Assembly (NCBI RefSeq): GCF_038637725.1
Contig: NZ_CP152052.1
Span: forward strand, 3,727,001-3,791,000
Length of the DNA stretch: 64,000 nt
Direction: 5' to 3'
DNA from: Psychrobacillus sp. FSL H8-0483
GTDB taxonomy: Bacteria; Bacillota; Bacilli; Bacillales_A; Planococcaceae
In this document: one piece after another, positions 24,931 through 32,606 of the stretch
Numbering within the stretch: the stretch's first letter is position 1
Layout of the letters: every line of letters begins with the position of its first letter
Program-made: the position numbers and the translations under genes
The notes under the pieces: model-generated
Databases searched by the model: none
What the model was told of the DNA's origin: nothing
Seen by the model: only the letters and a program-made list of their open reading frames with translations

Positions 24931-25646
24931 ACAACAGTACTCCTTTTCCTAAATAGGGATTTATAACATAGCTCCTGCTATTGATATTAGAAACCCTCTG
25001 CTTTTATCGGTCGAAATCCCTCAATTCTAACCCTATTATTTAATTATTTTTAATGAATACCCTTACATGAATTACACAGAAAAATAGCTTTTTTCACTCT
25101 ATTTTGTTTGACGAGAAACTACCAAACCTATTTGACTCGTTTCAGTAGTAAAGTGAAACTTAATCAGTGGGGATTTTCTTCATCCCCCTAACTTCTTAGC
25201 CTTCTGTAAAATTTTGAGGTAGAGGCATTACTGTTCTCCGTTTCTTTATCAATCGATACTACCTTTTTTCTCGCTGTTTCCACTGACACTTTATTAAAAG
25301 GAAAATTAATAGGATAACCAATATTAATCAAAACCATATAGCTCATTAATTTGCTTTTTTCATGGTAGATGGTGGCTATGTGAAATAATAGCCACAGTTG
25401 TTTCTATCCTTTTAAAAAAAACGCCAGTACTCTCTATTTCTTTTGAGTACATCTAGTGTTTTAGTCTATTGACTTGGTTCATTGGAACTTTTTACTAACT
25501 TCCTGGCTTTTCGTTAGTTATTTTTGTTACAATAGTTTAATAACTTACACTTAAGAAAGTAATCATTAGATTTAGGTGATTTTATAGTCTTTTCTATTTT
25601 TACTTTCCTATTAATTAATTTATCTGACTTTCGAATAATTTTGTGA
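24931..25646. other. Intergenic region between the chemoreceptor and the NprR-like gene
   Basis: About 715 bp with no supportable gene. It holds a SigD-like promoter for the chemoreceptor and a small hairpin GGGGAT-N7-ATCCCC around 25174-25192. The -35 side of the NprR-like gene's promoter is at its right end. The middle part (25200-25600) is AT-rich and featureless to my eye, unusually long for a simple promoter region. Confidence 0.5.
25004..25029 (-). promoter_or_regulatory. Candidate SigD (motility) promoter of the chemoreceptor
   Basis: Minus strand: TAGA, 14-bp spacer, ACCGATAA. The Bacillus SigD consensus is TAAA-N15-GCCGATAA/T. It lies about 75 bp before the gene, and chemoreceptors are typical SigD targets. 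Confidence 0.65.
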
Positions 25647-25652
25647 TATTAT
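25624..25652 (+). promoter_or_regulatory. Probable SigA promoter of the NprR-like gene
   Basis: CTGACT, 17-bp spacer, TATTAT, with the start codon 58 bp downstream of the -10. Confidence 0.55.
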
Positions 25653-25709
25653 TAATAGTAAGTTCGATTCATTTTCCTTTTTAGGTCTTTTGGGGAGGTA
25701 TGTAATGAG

Positions 25710-26999
25710 GTGAAACTTGGGCAGCTGATTAAATTAGAGCGACAAAGACAGAATATGAAGCAAGAGTATTTAGCTTCTGGTATTTGCGTTCCTTCTTACT
25801 TAAGTAGAATTGAAAATGGTTTAGTCACACCAAGTGAAGATATTCAGCAGCATATTCTTATGCGGTTAAATATCCCATTGGATTCATTACAGAGTGATGA
25901 AAACCCGGAAAAATCACTACCATTTAAACCACTCTTTAAAACGGTAATAAACTCTCGAGATAAACAAAAAGCAAATAAGCTTCTTCAGGATATTCACTTT
26001 TATATAGTTGAACATCCACTTGAACCTGAGCGACTTACACTTCTTTTAATGGAAACAAGATTGATGCTTATGCTGCCTGAACATACCGTCGAAATCCAAA
26101 CTAATGTGGCTATATTAGAAGAGTTTAAAAAAGAAATGGATACCGAACAGTTATTTTACCTGTATACAATACAAGGTATAATAGCATATCAGAACAATCA
26201 ATTTCGGCAAGCATCAGAGATTTTCTCACAAGTGTTTACATTAATTAAAAGCTACCGTATGGAAGACTGGGAGATGGCAGAGCTTTATTACATATCAAGC
26301 TTAACTCTTTTGTCTGAATCACGATACATACTCGCAATTGATTATGTAAAGTCTGCCCTATCCTATTTTAATCAAGAAATATTAATAGAACGCTCCATTG
26401 AATGTTTGGTTATTTTAGGTATTGCTCAAAAAGATACTGGGGTATTAAAAGAAGCATTAGCTACTTATGAAAAGGCAAAAGAAATAAGTTCTAAGATAGA
26501 GTCTTCTAAATTTAATGGAATGATTGAGCATAATTTAGGGACATGTCATTCCCTTTTAGGAAATCAAAAACAAGCATTACTTCACTTTCAAAGTAGCTTA
26601 GATGCAAAGTCTAAACCAAACGACAGTATAGTCACTATTTTATCCATAGTGAAGGAGTATCATAAAATTATTGATATTAAAAATGCGAAAATTTGGTTGG
26701 AAAAAGGGCATGAACTATTAGATCTTTTAACTGAAAATAATAGAACCTTTTATTATAATCATTTTGCGGTATACAGAGCAATTCTATTTGAGGAAAAGAA
26801 TTTTATCTTGATTTTCAAAAAATCTTTGGAGTATTTTGAGAGTAAACAAGAGTATAAATATTGCTCTATTTATTGCTATGTTTTAGCGAAAAAACTAGCC
26901 AATGATAAGCAATATAAACAAGCTACTATTTATTATGAATTAGGATTTAATTATCAATTAAAACAATTAAAAGTATCGAGATGGGAGGAATTATTATGA
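25710..26999 (+). CDS. NprR-like RNPP-family regulator (HTH plus TPR, peptide-responsive)
   Basis: A 429-aa protein. The N-terminal XRE-type helix-turn-helix (about 1-60) has LGQLIKLERQRQNMKQEYLA and CVPSYLSRIENGLVTPS. Helical TPR repeats fill about 70-425 (for example LGIAQKDTGVLKEALATYEKA and LGTCHSLLGNQKQALLHF). The length and layout are those of NprR of the Bacillus cereus group (about 423 aa), longer than PlcR. RNPP regulators bind an imported, processed peptide through the TPRs. The start is GTG 25710 with GGGGAGG eleven bases before. Its stop overlaps the ATG of a 43-codon exported-peptide gene, the same order as nprR-nprX. Confidence 0.88.
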   Translation: MKLGQLIKLERQRQNMKQEYLASGICVPSYLSRIENGLVTPSEDIQQHILMRLNIPLDSLQSDENPEKSLPFKPLFKTVINSRDKQKANKLLQDIHFYIVEHPLEPERLTLLLMETRLMLMLPEHTVEIQTNVAILEEFKKEMDTEQLFYLYTIQGIIAYQNNQFRQASEIFSQVFTLIKSYRMEDWEMAELYYISSLTLLSESRYILAIDYVKSALSYFNQEILIERSIECLVILGIAQKDTGVLKEALATYEKAKEISSKIESSKFNGMIEHNLGTCHSLLGNQKQALLHFQSSLDAKSKPNDSIVTILSIVKEYHKIIDIKNAKIWLEKGHELLDLLTENNRTFYYNHFAVYRAILFEEKNFILIFKKSLEYFESKQEYKYCSIYCYVLAKKLANDKQYKQATIYYELGFNYQLKQLKVSRWEELL

Positions 27000-27127
27000 A
27001 GAAAATATTAATAGGTATAGTTTGTTGTATAGGGTTATTATTAGCAACTACTGTAAATGGAGTAGACTTTGCATATAATGATAAACCAGAGATTACTTTT
27101 GCTAAACCAAGTTATAACGTTAATTAA
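26996..27127 (+). CDS. NprX-like signalling pre-peptide, 43 aa
   Basis: The ATG overlaps the regulator's TGA (ATGA) and has GGGAGG in the regulator's last codons. The peptide has a Lys-rich start (MKKIL), a hydrophobic export core (IGIVCCIGLLLATTV) and a polar tail with NDKPEITFAKPSYNVN. NprX of the B. cereus group is also 43 aa and carries the mature signal SKPDIVG. DKPEITF sits in the corresponding tail and shares the KP(D/E)I core. I infer that the tail is secreted, trimmed and re-imported by an oligopeptide permease to act on the NprR-like protein. No protease gene lies downstream, unlike nprA. Confidence 0.83.
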   Translation: MKKILIGIVCCIGLLLATTVNGVDFAYNDKPEITFAKPSYNVN

Positions 27128-27150
27128 GTTAAATACTTTTTTTATCAACA

Positions 27151-27190
27151 AAAGGGTACAAGATTCAATAACTGAATCTTGTACCCTTTC
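27151..27190. terminator. Very strong bidirectional terminator after the signalling cassette
   Basis: Perfect 17-bp stem AAAGGGTACAAGATTCA with its complement, loop ATAAC. It isolates the regulator-peptide cassette from the convergent gene at 27197. Confidence 0.92.
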
Positions 27191-27196
27191 GTAATT

Positions 27197-27511
27197 TCAG
27201 TAACCTCTATCAGAGTAAAACTCTTCATCCATTTTGATGTGATTGCTATATACTTCTACAAATTCTAAGGATTCTTCTATGCTATCTACCAACTCAAAAA
27301 TATCTAAAACCATCACTAGCTTTACATTAGTTTTTTCCCCATCAGCATTTGTATATGTCACTTCTTTGAAATGTTCTTTTACCAATCCTTCGACAACTTC
27401 TATATTAGTAGCTCGAACGATATTAATCGTTTCCTCAAATGTTTTATGAGGAATAGACTCTGGTGAAGAAATATGTTCAAATAAAAGTTTTACCGAATAC
27501 GTATTCTCCAT
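27197..27511 (-). CDS. DUF4288-like small protein, 104 aa
   Basis: A soluble acidic protein, MENTYSVKLLFEHISSPESI onwards, with an alternating strand/helix pattern and a central VKEHFKEVTYTNADGEKTNV. It resembles DUF4288 proteins of Bacillales, which are uncharacterised. I chose the ATG at 27511, eight bases after AGGAG; an earlier ATG has no such site. Convergent to the quorum-sensing cassette and separated by its terminator, so no functional link is implied. Confidence 0.65.
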   Translation of the reverse strand: MENTYSVKLLFEHISSPESIPHKTFEETINIVRATNIEVVEGLVKEHFKEVTYTNADGEKTNVKLVMVLDIFELVDSIEESLEFVEVYSNHIKMDEEFYSDRGY

Positions 27512-27535
27512 TATGATCACTCCTATTCCCTCCAT

Positions 27536-27811
27536 TTCCTATCTCTATTATTCTTTATTTACATGGAAAAAGCCACATCTTTAAGTTGAGAAAGTATCCG
27601 TCGAAAACCTCATTTAAACGCACAATTTAATCACTACTTTCATACCATCCACTTTATCCTTTTATATACAATTTGACTCACTCTTGAATCTTTTACATCT
27701 AGGTAAAAATACTTAATGAAGTATAAAATAAATAGAATCTTTTTCTCATACAAATGCTCCTATTGTCAGTGTCATCTTAATTGTTCCAACAAGTTGATCA
27801 CAATATAACAG
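27536..27811. other. Intergenic region, promoter of the DUF4288-like gene
   Basis: About 275 AT-rich bases. I see nothing beyond the promoter area for the gene at 27511 and, at the right end, the terminator of the Rieske oxidoreductase. Confidence 0.4.
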
Positions 27812-27847
27812 AAACGCTCCCTATCCACTTTGGATAAGGAGCGTCTT
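27812..27847 (-). terminator. Terminator of the Rieske oxidoreductase
   Basis: Stem ACGCTCCcTATCC/GGATAAGGAGCGT with one mismatch and a 5-nt loop, directly after the stop. Confidence 0.85.
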
Positions 27848-29383
27848 TCATTCCGTATATTCTATTTTCTCCAATGGCTCATATGCTGGACCTTCCAGCA
27901 CTTCTCCGGTGTATGTATATCTAGAGCCGTGACAAGGGCAGTCCCATGAGCTTTCTGCATTGTTAAATGCAACATCACAGCCGAGATGCGTACATACCGG
28001 TTTTACTAAATATACTTTGCCCGCATCATCTTTGTAGGCGCCTACTTTTTGGCCATTGAGCTTGATAATATCCCCCGTGCCTGTTTGTAAGTCCTCTAGC
28101 GTAAGATTAACCTTTTCTGTTTTACCTTTAATAAGCTCTTTTGCTACATTTGCATTTGTTTTGGCAAAGGCAGTGATATCTTCTTTTTTCATTTTCGATC
28201 TCGTTGGAGCATAAAGCTCCGCAAAGCGATTGTCTTTCCCCATTACATGGTCTGCCATAATTTTGGCGGCTACGGCACTATTTGTCATACCCCATTTGGC
28301 GTATCCCGTTGCAACTAATACATCAGGCAGCCCCGATGTCATAGACCCAACATAAGGAAGCTGATCGAGTGTCACTAAGTCCTGTGCAGACCAACGATAG
28401 GCATACCTTTTTATTTTGAATTGCTCACGACCAAACGCCGCCAGTGCCTCAAAATTAGCAATCGTATCTCCTTGAAATCTACCGGTAATATGCCCTTCTC
28501 CACCTAGGAGCATATACCTTTTCCCATCAGAACCTAACGCTGTTCGAATGGATCTAGTTGGTTTTTCTACATTAATATATATTCCTTTTGGATAATTTGC
28601 TTCTGTAGGAGTCGCGAGTACATACGATTTTTCTGAATACATTTTAGTAAAATAAAGACCATCTTCATCATTAAAAGGAAAATGACTGCATACTAATATT
28701 TTCTTCGCACGTATTTCATTGCCATCTACCATTTCCACTAGATTTTTTGAATGAATCGATTTCGCACGTGACCCCTCGAAAAATTGAACACCATTTTCAA
28801 TCGCTTTCTCCATTAATCCCTTCGCATATTTTAGCGGATGAAATTGCCCCTGGTTTTCTAACTTTAAAGATTCTTTCACGGTATATGGAAGACCTGTATC
28901 TTTTGTAAGGGTTACTCCCTCGATTCCTAGCCTGATGTAGGCATCCATTTCTTTCTGAAGTATTTCCACACCATCTGCTGTATCCGCATATAAAAAAGCA
29001 TCTACCTTTTCATAGTTACAATGAATTCCTAATTCAGACACCGTTTGTTCAATGAAATGTTTCGCTTCGTTATTTGCTTCATAATATAATCTCGCATCCA
29101 CATCTCCGAATGTATTGATCAACTGTTGATAGATTGGCCCATGTTGAACCGTAACCTTTGCTGTAGTGAAACCGGTTGTCCCCTCTAACACTTTACTTCC
29201 TTCTACTACCATTACTTTTCGTCCACTTTTACTCAGCATGTAAGCTGCTGTAATTCCAGTAAGACCTGCACCAATAATAACAACATCTGTCTCTACACTT
29301 TCACTTAATTTCGGAAACATTGGAAAATCGTTTGTTACTCGCCAATATGATTGTGATTCACTCGGTAATATTGTGTCTGGCAT
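27848..29383 (-). CDS. yhfW: FAD-dependent oxidoreductase with C-terminal Rieske domain (YhfW-like)
   Basis: A 511-aa fusion. The N-terminal DAO-type FAD domain has the dinucleotide motif ETDVVIIGAGLTGITAAYML and a C-terminal FAD contact VATGYAKWGMTNS. The last 100 residues are a Rieske [2Fe-2S] domain with CTHLGCD and CPCHGS, giving both Cys-His ligand pairs. It matches B. subtilis YhfW in size and order. A redox reaction on an amine or small thiol is likely, but the substrate is unknown. I start at ATG 29383 after AAAGGAGG; upstream in-frame codons lack a site. Confidence 0.9.
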   Translation of the reverse strand: MPDTILPSESQSYWRVTNDFPMFPKLSESVETDVVIIGAGLTGITAAYMLSKSGRKVMVVEGSKVLEGTTGFTTAKVTVQHGPIYQQLINTFGDVDARLYYEANNEAKHFIEQTVSELGIHCNYEKVDAFLYADTADGVEILQKEMDAYIRLGIEGVTLTKDTGLPYTVKESLKLENQGQFHPLKYAKGLMEKAIENGVQFFEGSRAKSIHSKNLVEMVDGNEIRAKKILVCSHFPFNDEDGLYFTKMYSEKSYVLATPTEANYPKGIYINVEKPTRSIRTALGSDGKRYMLLGGEGHITGRFQGDTIANFEALAAFGREQFKIKRYAYRWSAQDLVTLDQLPYVGSMTSGLPDVLVATGYAKWGMTNSAVAAKIMADHVMGKDNRFAELYAPTRSKMKKEDITAFAKTNANVAKELIKGKTEKVNLTLEDLQTGTGDIIKLNGQKVGAYKDDAGKVYLVKPVCTHLGCDVAFNNAESSWDCPCHGSRYTYTGEVLEGPAYEPLEKIEYTE

Positions 29384-29474
29384 TATCTTTCCTCCTTTCT
29401 TACAGTGTCTATCTATTAACGAAACTTTATTCAATTGGAATCGTATAAATTAAAAGAAGTAAAGGAGGGATATC

Positions 29475-29819
29475 ATGGATTTATTTTATATAATGAGTAC
29501 AATGGGACCTATATTTTTTATGATTATTTTTGGACTAATTATTTTTACGTTTATCAAAGGGATTGGCGAATGGAATAAAAACAATAACTCTCCCAAGCTA
29601 TCTGTACCTGCTCAAGTAGTAACAAAGCGCACGAAAACAAGTGGTGGGTCTGGAAATAGTTCTGCCTCTACCTCCTATTTCGCAACATTTCAAGTAGACA
29701 GTGGAGATCGAATGGAACTAAAACTAAGTGGCCGAGAGTATGGAATGCTTGCAGAAGATGATCTTGGAATCATATCTTTTCAAGGGACAAGATTTCTAAG
29801 CTTTGAGAGAAGAAATTAA
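29475..29819 (+). CDS. DUF2500-type single-TM protein
   Basis: A 114-aa protein with an N-terminal TM helix (about 8-32, MGPIFFMIIFGLIIFTFI) and a small extracytoplasmic or cytoplasmic beta domain. That domain has PAQVVTKRTKTSGGSG...YFATFQVDSGDRMELKLSG and DLGIISFQGTRFLSFER. This is the DUF2500 pattern, whose function is unknown. GGAGGG precedes the ATG; its own terminator follows. Confidence 0.82.
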   Translation: MDLFYIMSTMGPIFFMIIFGLIIFTFIKGIGEWNKNNNSPKLSVPAQVVTKRTKTSGGSGNSSASTSYFATFQVDSGDRMELKLSGREYGMLAEDDLGIISFQGTRFLSFERRN

Positions 29820-29820
29820 A

Positions 29821-29858
29821 AAAATCCTCTTCCAATTTATACTGGGAGAGGATTTTAT
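29821..29858 (+). terminator. Terminator of the DUF2500 gene
   Basis: Stem AAAATCCTCTTCC/GGGAGAGGATTTT with one mismatch. Confidence 0.8.
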
Positions 29859-29906
29859 TCATTTAATTCTGGATAAGGATTTGTTACCGTATACTAATTT
29901 CTAGCA

Positions 29907-30560
29907 TTATTTGGAAGAGGAAATGTTTTCTTCTTCGGCAATCTTATTCAAAGCACCAACGAATGTTTCCAAAGGCTGTGCACCAGAAATGGCATATTTA
30001 TCATTCAATACAAAAAACGGAACACCGCGAACGCCAATTTCGCCTGCTCTTGCGATATCTGCTTGCACCTCAGTTAAATAATCATCGGAATTGAGTACTT
30101 TATCTGCTTCGTCTCTAGGTAATCCAATAGATTCGATCAGATCTAAAAGGACCTCATCTTTTCCAATCTCTTTTGCTTCAATGAAATATGCTTGAAGCAA
30201 TAACTCGTTTGCCTCTTTCGCTTTCCCTTGTGCAGATGCCCATTTCACTAATCGATGTGCATCTAGCGTGTTTGCTGACTTCATTCCATCAAAATTATAA
30301 TCTAGCCCAACTGTTTTTGCTTGCGCTACTACTTGAGCTGTCATTCCTTTTGCGCCTTCTATTGTGGAACCATATTTTTCAGCAAGCACTTCATATATAC
30401 TCTTATCCGATGTTTTAGGTGTATGCGGGTCTAACTCAAAGCTTTTAAATTCAACCTCAGCTTGACTTGCAAAACCAGCTTGCTCTAAAGCTTCTTCTAA
30501 ACGTCTTTTACCAATATAACAAAACGGACATACAAAATCTGACCATACTTCAATTTTCAT
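29907..30560 (-). CDS. DsbA-family FrnE-like oxidoreductase
   Basis: A cytoplasmic thioredoxin-fold protein of 217 aa. MKIEVWSDFVCPFCYIGKRR carries the CPFC active site. A large helical insertion and the cis-Pro loop GVRGVPFFVLNDKYAISGAQ follow. It belongs to the FrnE group (2-hydroxychromene-2-carboxylate isomerase/DsbA-like), found in redox stress responses. The ATG at 30560 follows AGGTG. Substrate unknown. Confidence 0.88.
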   Translation of the reverse strand: MKIEVWSDFVCPFCYIGKRRLEEALEQAGFASQAEVEFKSFELDPHTPKTSDKSIYEVLAEKYGSTIEGAKGMTAQVVAQAKTVGLDYNFDGMKSANTLDAHRLVKWASAQGKAKEANELLLQAYFIEAKEIGKDEVLLDLIESIGLPRDEADKVLNSDDYLTEVQADIARAGEIGVRGVPFFVLNDKYAISGAQPLETFVGALNKIAEEENISSSK

Positions 30561-30626
30561 CTCAATCACCTCACTACCATTGTATAGAGTCCATCACTTG
30601 AGTTCAAAATAATTGCTTAGAAAAGT

Positions 30627-30731
30627 TATTCTTCCAACTTTCATAAGTATTCTTTCAATACGCAGAGACATTCATCCAAAACTCGACACTATTCTTCCAA
30701 TAATCACTAGTATCCATCCAAAACCACAAAA
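30627..30731. repeat. Five-unit degenerate array with exact 21-nt period
   Basis: Units start at 30627, 30648, 30669, 30690 and 30711. Each begins (T/C)AT(T/C)C(T/A)(T/C)CCAA or close to it, the one deviation being TTCTTTCAA in unit 2. The second half of each unit drifts. No indels. It lies between the FrnE-like gene and the ppaC terminator. Confidence 0.88.
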
Positions 30732-30732
30732 A

Positions 30733-30763
30733 ATACCAAGAGAGAAAGGAACCCCCTTGGTAT
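30733..30763 (-). terminator. Terminator of ppaC
   Basis: Stem ATACCAAG/CTTGGTAT with a 15-nt loop; the minus strand continues TTTTTTGTGG. Confidence 0.75.
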
Positions 30764-30770
30764 GAGTAAA

Positions 30771-31700
30771 TTAGTTAGATAATGCTTCTGTCAACGCTGG
30801 TACTACTTGCTTTTTACGAGATACTACACCTTTTAATAGAGCAGTGTTGTTTTCAAATTTCGCACCAAATGCAGCTTCTGCTTTTAGCGCTACTTTACCA
30901 AGTGCTAGTGCTACAGAGTCGTTGTTAAGGATATCTGTTACGACGAAGAAGAACAAATCTAACTCTTTTTCTTGGATTTCACGTGTGATTAAGTCTTCTA
31001 GTTCTTCTTGGCGACCCATAACATCATTTACATCTACTGCATTTACTTGTGCGATGACTACTTTGTATTCGCCCATGCCGAATTCTTTAGCGTCTAAAGA
31101 AAGTAGATCTTCTAAGCTTTTATCGCTTAAATCTGCTCCCGCTTTCAGCATTGCTAGTCCATACTCTTCTGCATTTACGCCTGCGATTTTTTCAAGCTCA
31201 CGTGCAGCTATAACATCTTCTTCTGTACATGTTGGTGATTTAAATAGTAGCGTATCTGAAACAATTGCAGAAAGCATTAATCCTGCAATATTTCCTGGGA
31301 TATCTACGCCTTTTTCTTTATAAATTTTATTTAAAATAGTCGCTGTGCATCCTACTGGTTCTGCACGGTAGTATAAAGGATCCGCAGTTTCGAAGTTTGC
31401 AATACGGTGGTGATCAATTACTTCTGTTACATGCACTTCTTCGATGCCATCTGCACTTTGCTGTTTTTCATTGTGATCGACTAAGATTACTTTTGTCGCT
31501 TCATTTGCAACGTTTTCAATAATTCTTGGTGCTTCAAAACCGAATTTTTCTAAAGCAAATTTTGTTTCATTGCTTACTACACCTAATGCAACGGCTTCTG
31601 CCTCTACGCCAATTGCATTTTTTAAATATGCGTATACGATTGCAGATGTAATTGTGTCTGTATCTGGGTTTTTATGTCCAAAAACTAATACTTTTTCCAT
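30771..31700 (-). CDS. ppaC: Manganese-dependent inorganic pyrophosphatase PpaC
   Basis: Hydrolyses pyrophosphate in the cytoplasm, pulling biosynthetic reactions forward. A family II (DHH) enzyme of 309 aa. The metal motifs are [12 protein letters not shown] (His and two Asp), LVDHNE and [13 protein letters not shown]. The C-terminal DHHA2 domain ends with [10 protein letters not shown], which binds substrate with Arg and Lys. AGGAGG precedes the ATG. The 5' side abuts structured repeat element B copy 2. Confidence 0.96.
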   Translation of the reverse strand: MEKVLVFGHKNPDTDTITSAIVYAYLKNAIGVEAEAVALGVVSNETKFALEKFGFEAPRIIENVANEATKVILVDHNEKQQSADGIEEVHVTEVIDHHRIANFETADPLYYRAEPVGCTATILNKIYKEKGVDIPGNIAGLMLSAIVSDTLLFKSPTCTEEDVIAARELEKIAGVNAEEYGLAMLKAGADLSDKSLEDLLSLDAKEFGMGEYKVVIAQVNAVDVNDVMGRQEELEDLITREIQEKELDLFFFVVTDILNNDSVALALGKVALKAEAAFGAKFENNTALLKGVVSRKKQVVPALTEALSN

Positions 31701-31712
31701 GAATAATCCTCC

Positions 31713-31952
31713 TAATCAATTATGCCTCGGCGTAATTGCGTCCAGATTTTGAATTGAGCTTAGGCCTGCGTAGTTAGCCGTTGTCGCATGGATGCGACGA
31801 TTTTAGGCTAACATCATTCTAATACTCCTTTCAAAATCTGTGACATCCGCCGGAGACTTTAACTTTTTTCAGCCTGGGTTTGAAATAGTCAACATTTTGG
31901 CATCCATCTTGACACTTATAGAAGTGGAAGATTTCTGCTGAAAAAAGTTAAT
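31713..31952 (-). repeat. Structured repeat element B, copy 2, directly before ppaC
   Basis: Three nested perfect or near-perfect inverted repeats. TTAACTTTTTTCAGC (31859) pairs with 31937-31951 (15 of 15). CAGATTTTGA (31743) pairs with 31831-31840 (10 of 10). CAATTATGCC (31717) pairs with GGCGTAATTG (31729; one wobble). An inner hairpin has GTTAGCC/GGCTAAC and GTCGCAT/ATGCGAC. Same design as copy 1 before murB but different helix sequences. Confidence 0.8.
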
Positions 31953-31972
31953 CAATTTCCGAATTTATTTTA

Positions 31973-32422
31973 TCACACATCCTGCTGCTCATTGAAAAGT
32001 AAATTTGCTAATTGATGTTTTTGCTGTAAAAAATCAGCCATTGTATATTCATCCAATACTTTTATATACGCAATCAAAGCTCGATTCAAAGCACCTTTCA
32101 ATCCACAAACAGGCGTTATTACACATCTATTGGTTTTACAATCAAAGCATTCAACTAGATGAAAATCGTCCTCTGTATGCCTGACAACTTGTCCTATATT
32201 AATAGCTTCCGGCTCCATCGCTAAACGAATGCCTCCGCCTCTTCCTCGTATCGTTTCGATATAACCGAGTTTCCCTAACTCATGTGTGACCTTCATCAAG
32301 TGATTCTTCGAAATACCATACGCATCAGAAATCGCTTGAATCGTCGAAAGTTCTTTTTTTTCTTTTGCACCTAGGTATATTAACACGCGAAGTGAGAAAT
32401 CTGTATACATAGTTAATCTCAT
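31973..32422 (-). CDS. nsrR: Nitric-oxide-sensing repressor NsrR (Rrf2 family)
   Basis: A [4Fe-4S] winged-helix repressor that derepresses hmp and other genes when NO attacks the cluster. The 149-aa sequence has the cluster ligands known from B. subtilis NsrR: Asp8 and Cys92, Cys100, Cys106 (in VECFDCKTNRCVITPVC, with an extra Cys95). The wing reads ETIRGRGGGIRLA. It is divergent from hmp with an NsrR-type box between them. Confidence 0.95.
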   Translation of the reverse strand: MRLTMYTDFSLRVLIYLGAKEKKELSTIQAISDAYGISKNHLMKVTHELGKLGYIETIRGRGGGIRLAMEPEAINIGQVVRHTEDDFHLVECFDCKTNRCVITPVCGLKGALNRALIAYIKVLDEYTMADFLQQKHQLANLLFNEQQDV

Positions 32423-32517
32423 ATTGCCACCGCCATTCTACCTTCTCATTATAACGACTATGACAAATTCGTGAAAGAAATGTGTCTGATTTATTACATG
32501 AAATTTAAAATGCACTT

Positions 32518-32542
32518 AAAGATGTATTTTAAATATTGCTTT
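32518..32542. promoter_or_regulatory. Candidate NsrR operator between nsrR and hmp
   Basis: Core ATGTATTTTAAATATTG, an imperfect dyad close to the ATGTATTTTAAATACAT-type NsrR box of Bacillus hmp. A related AATTTAAAATGCA lies just upstream (32501-32513) and may be a second half-site. Confidence 0.75.
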
Positions 32543-32606
32543 AAAGAATCGTGAGGAGTATCGTAATAGTTGTAAATAACAAAACAAGAAAAGGACGTGT
32601 ATTAAT

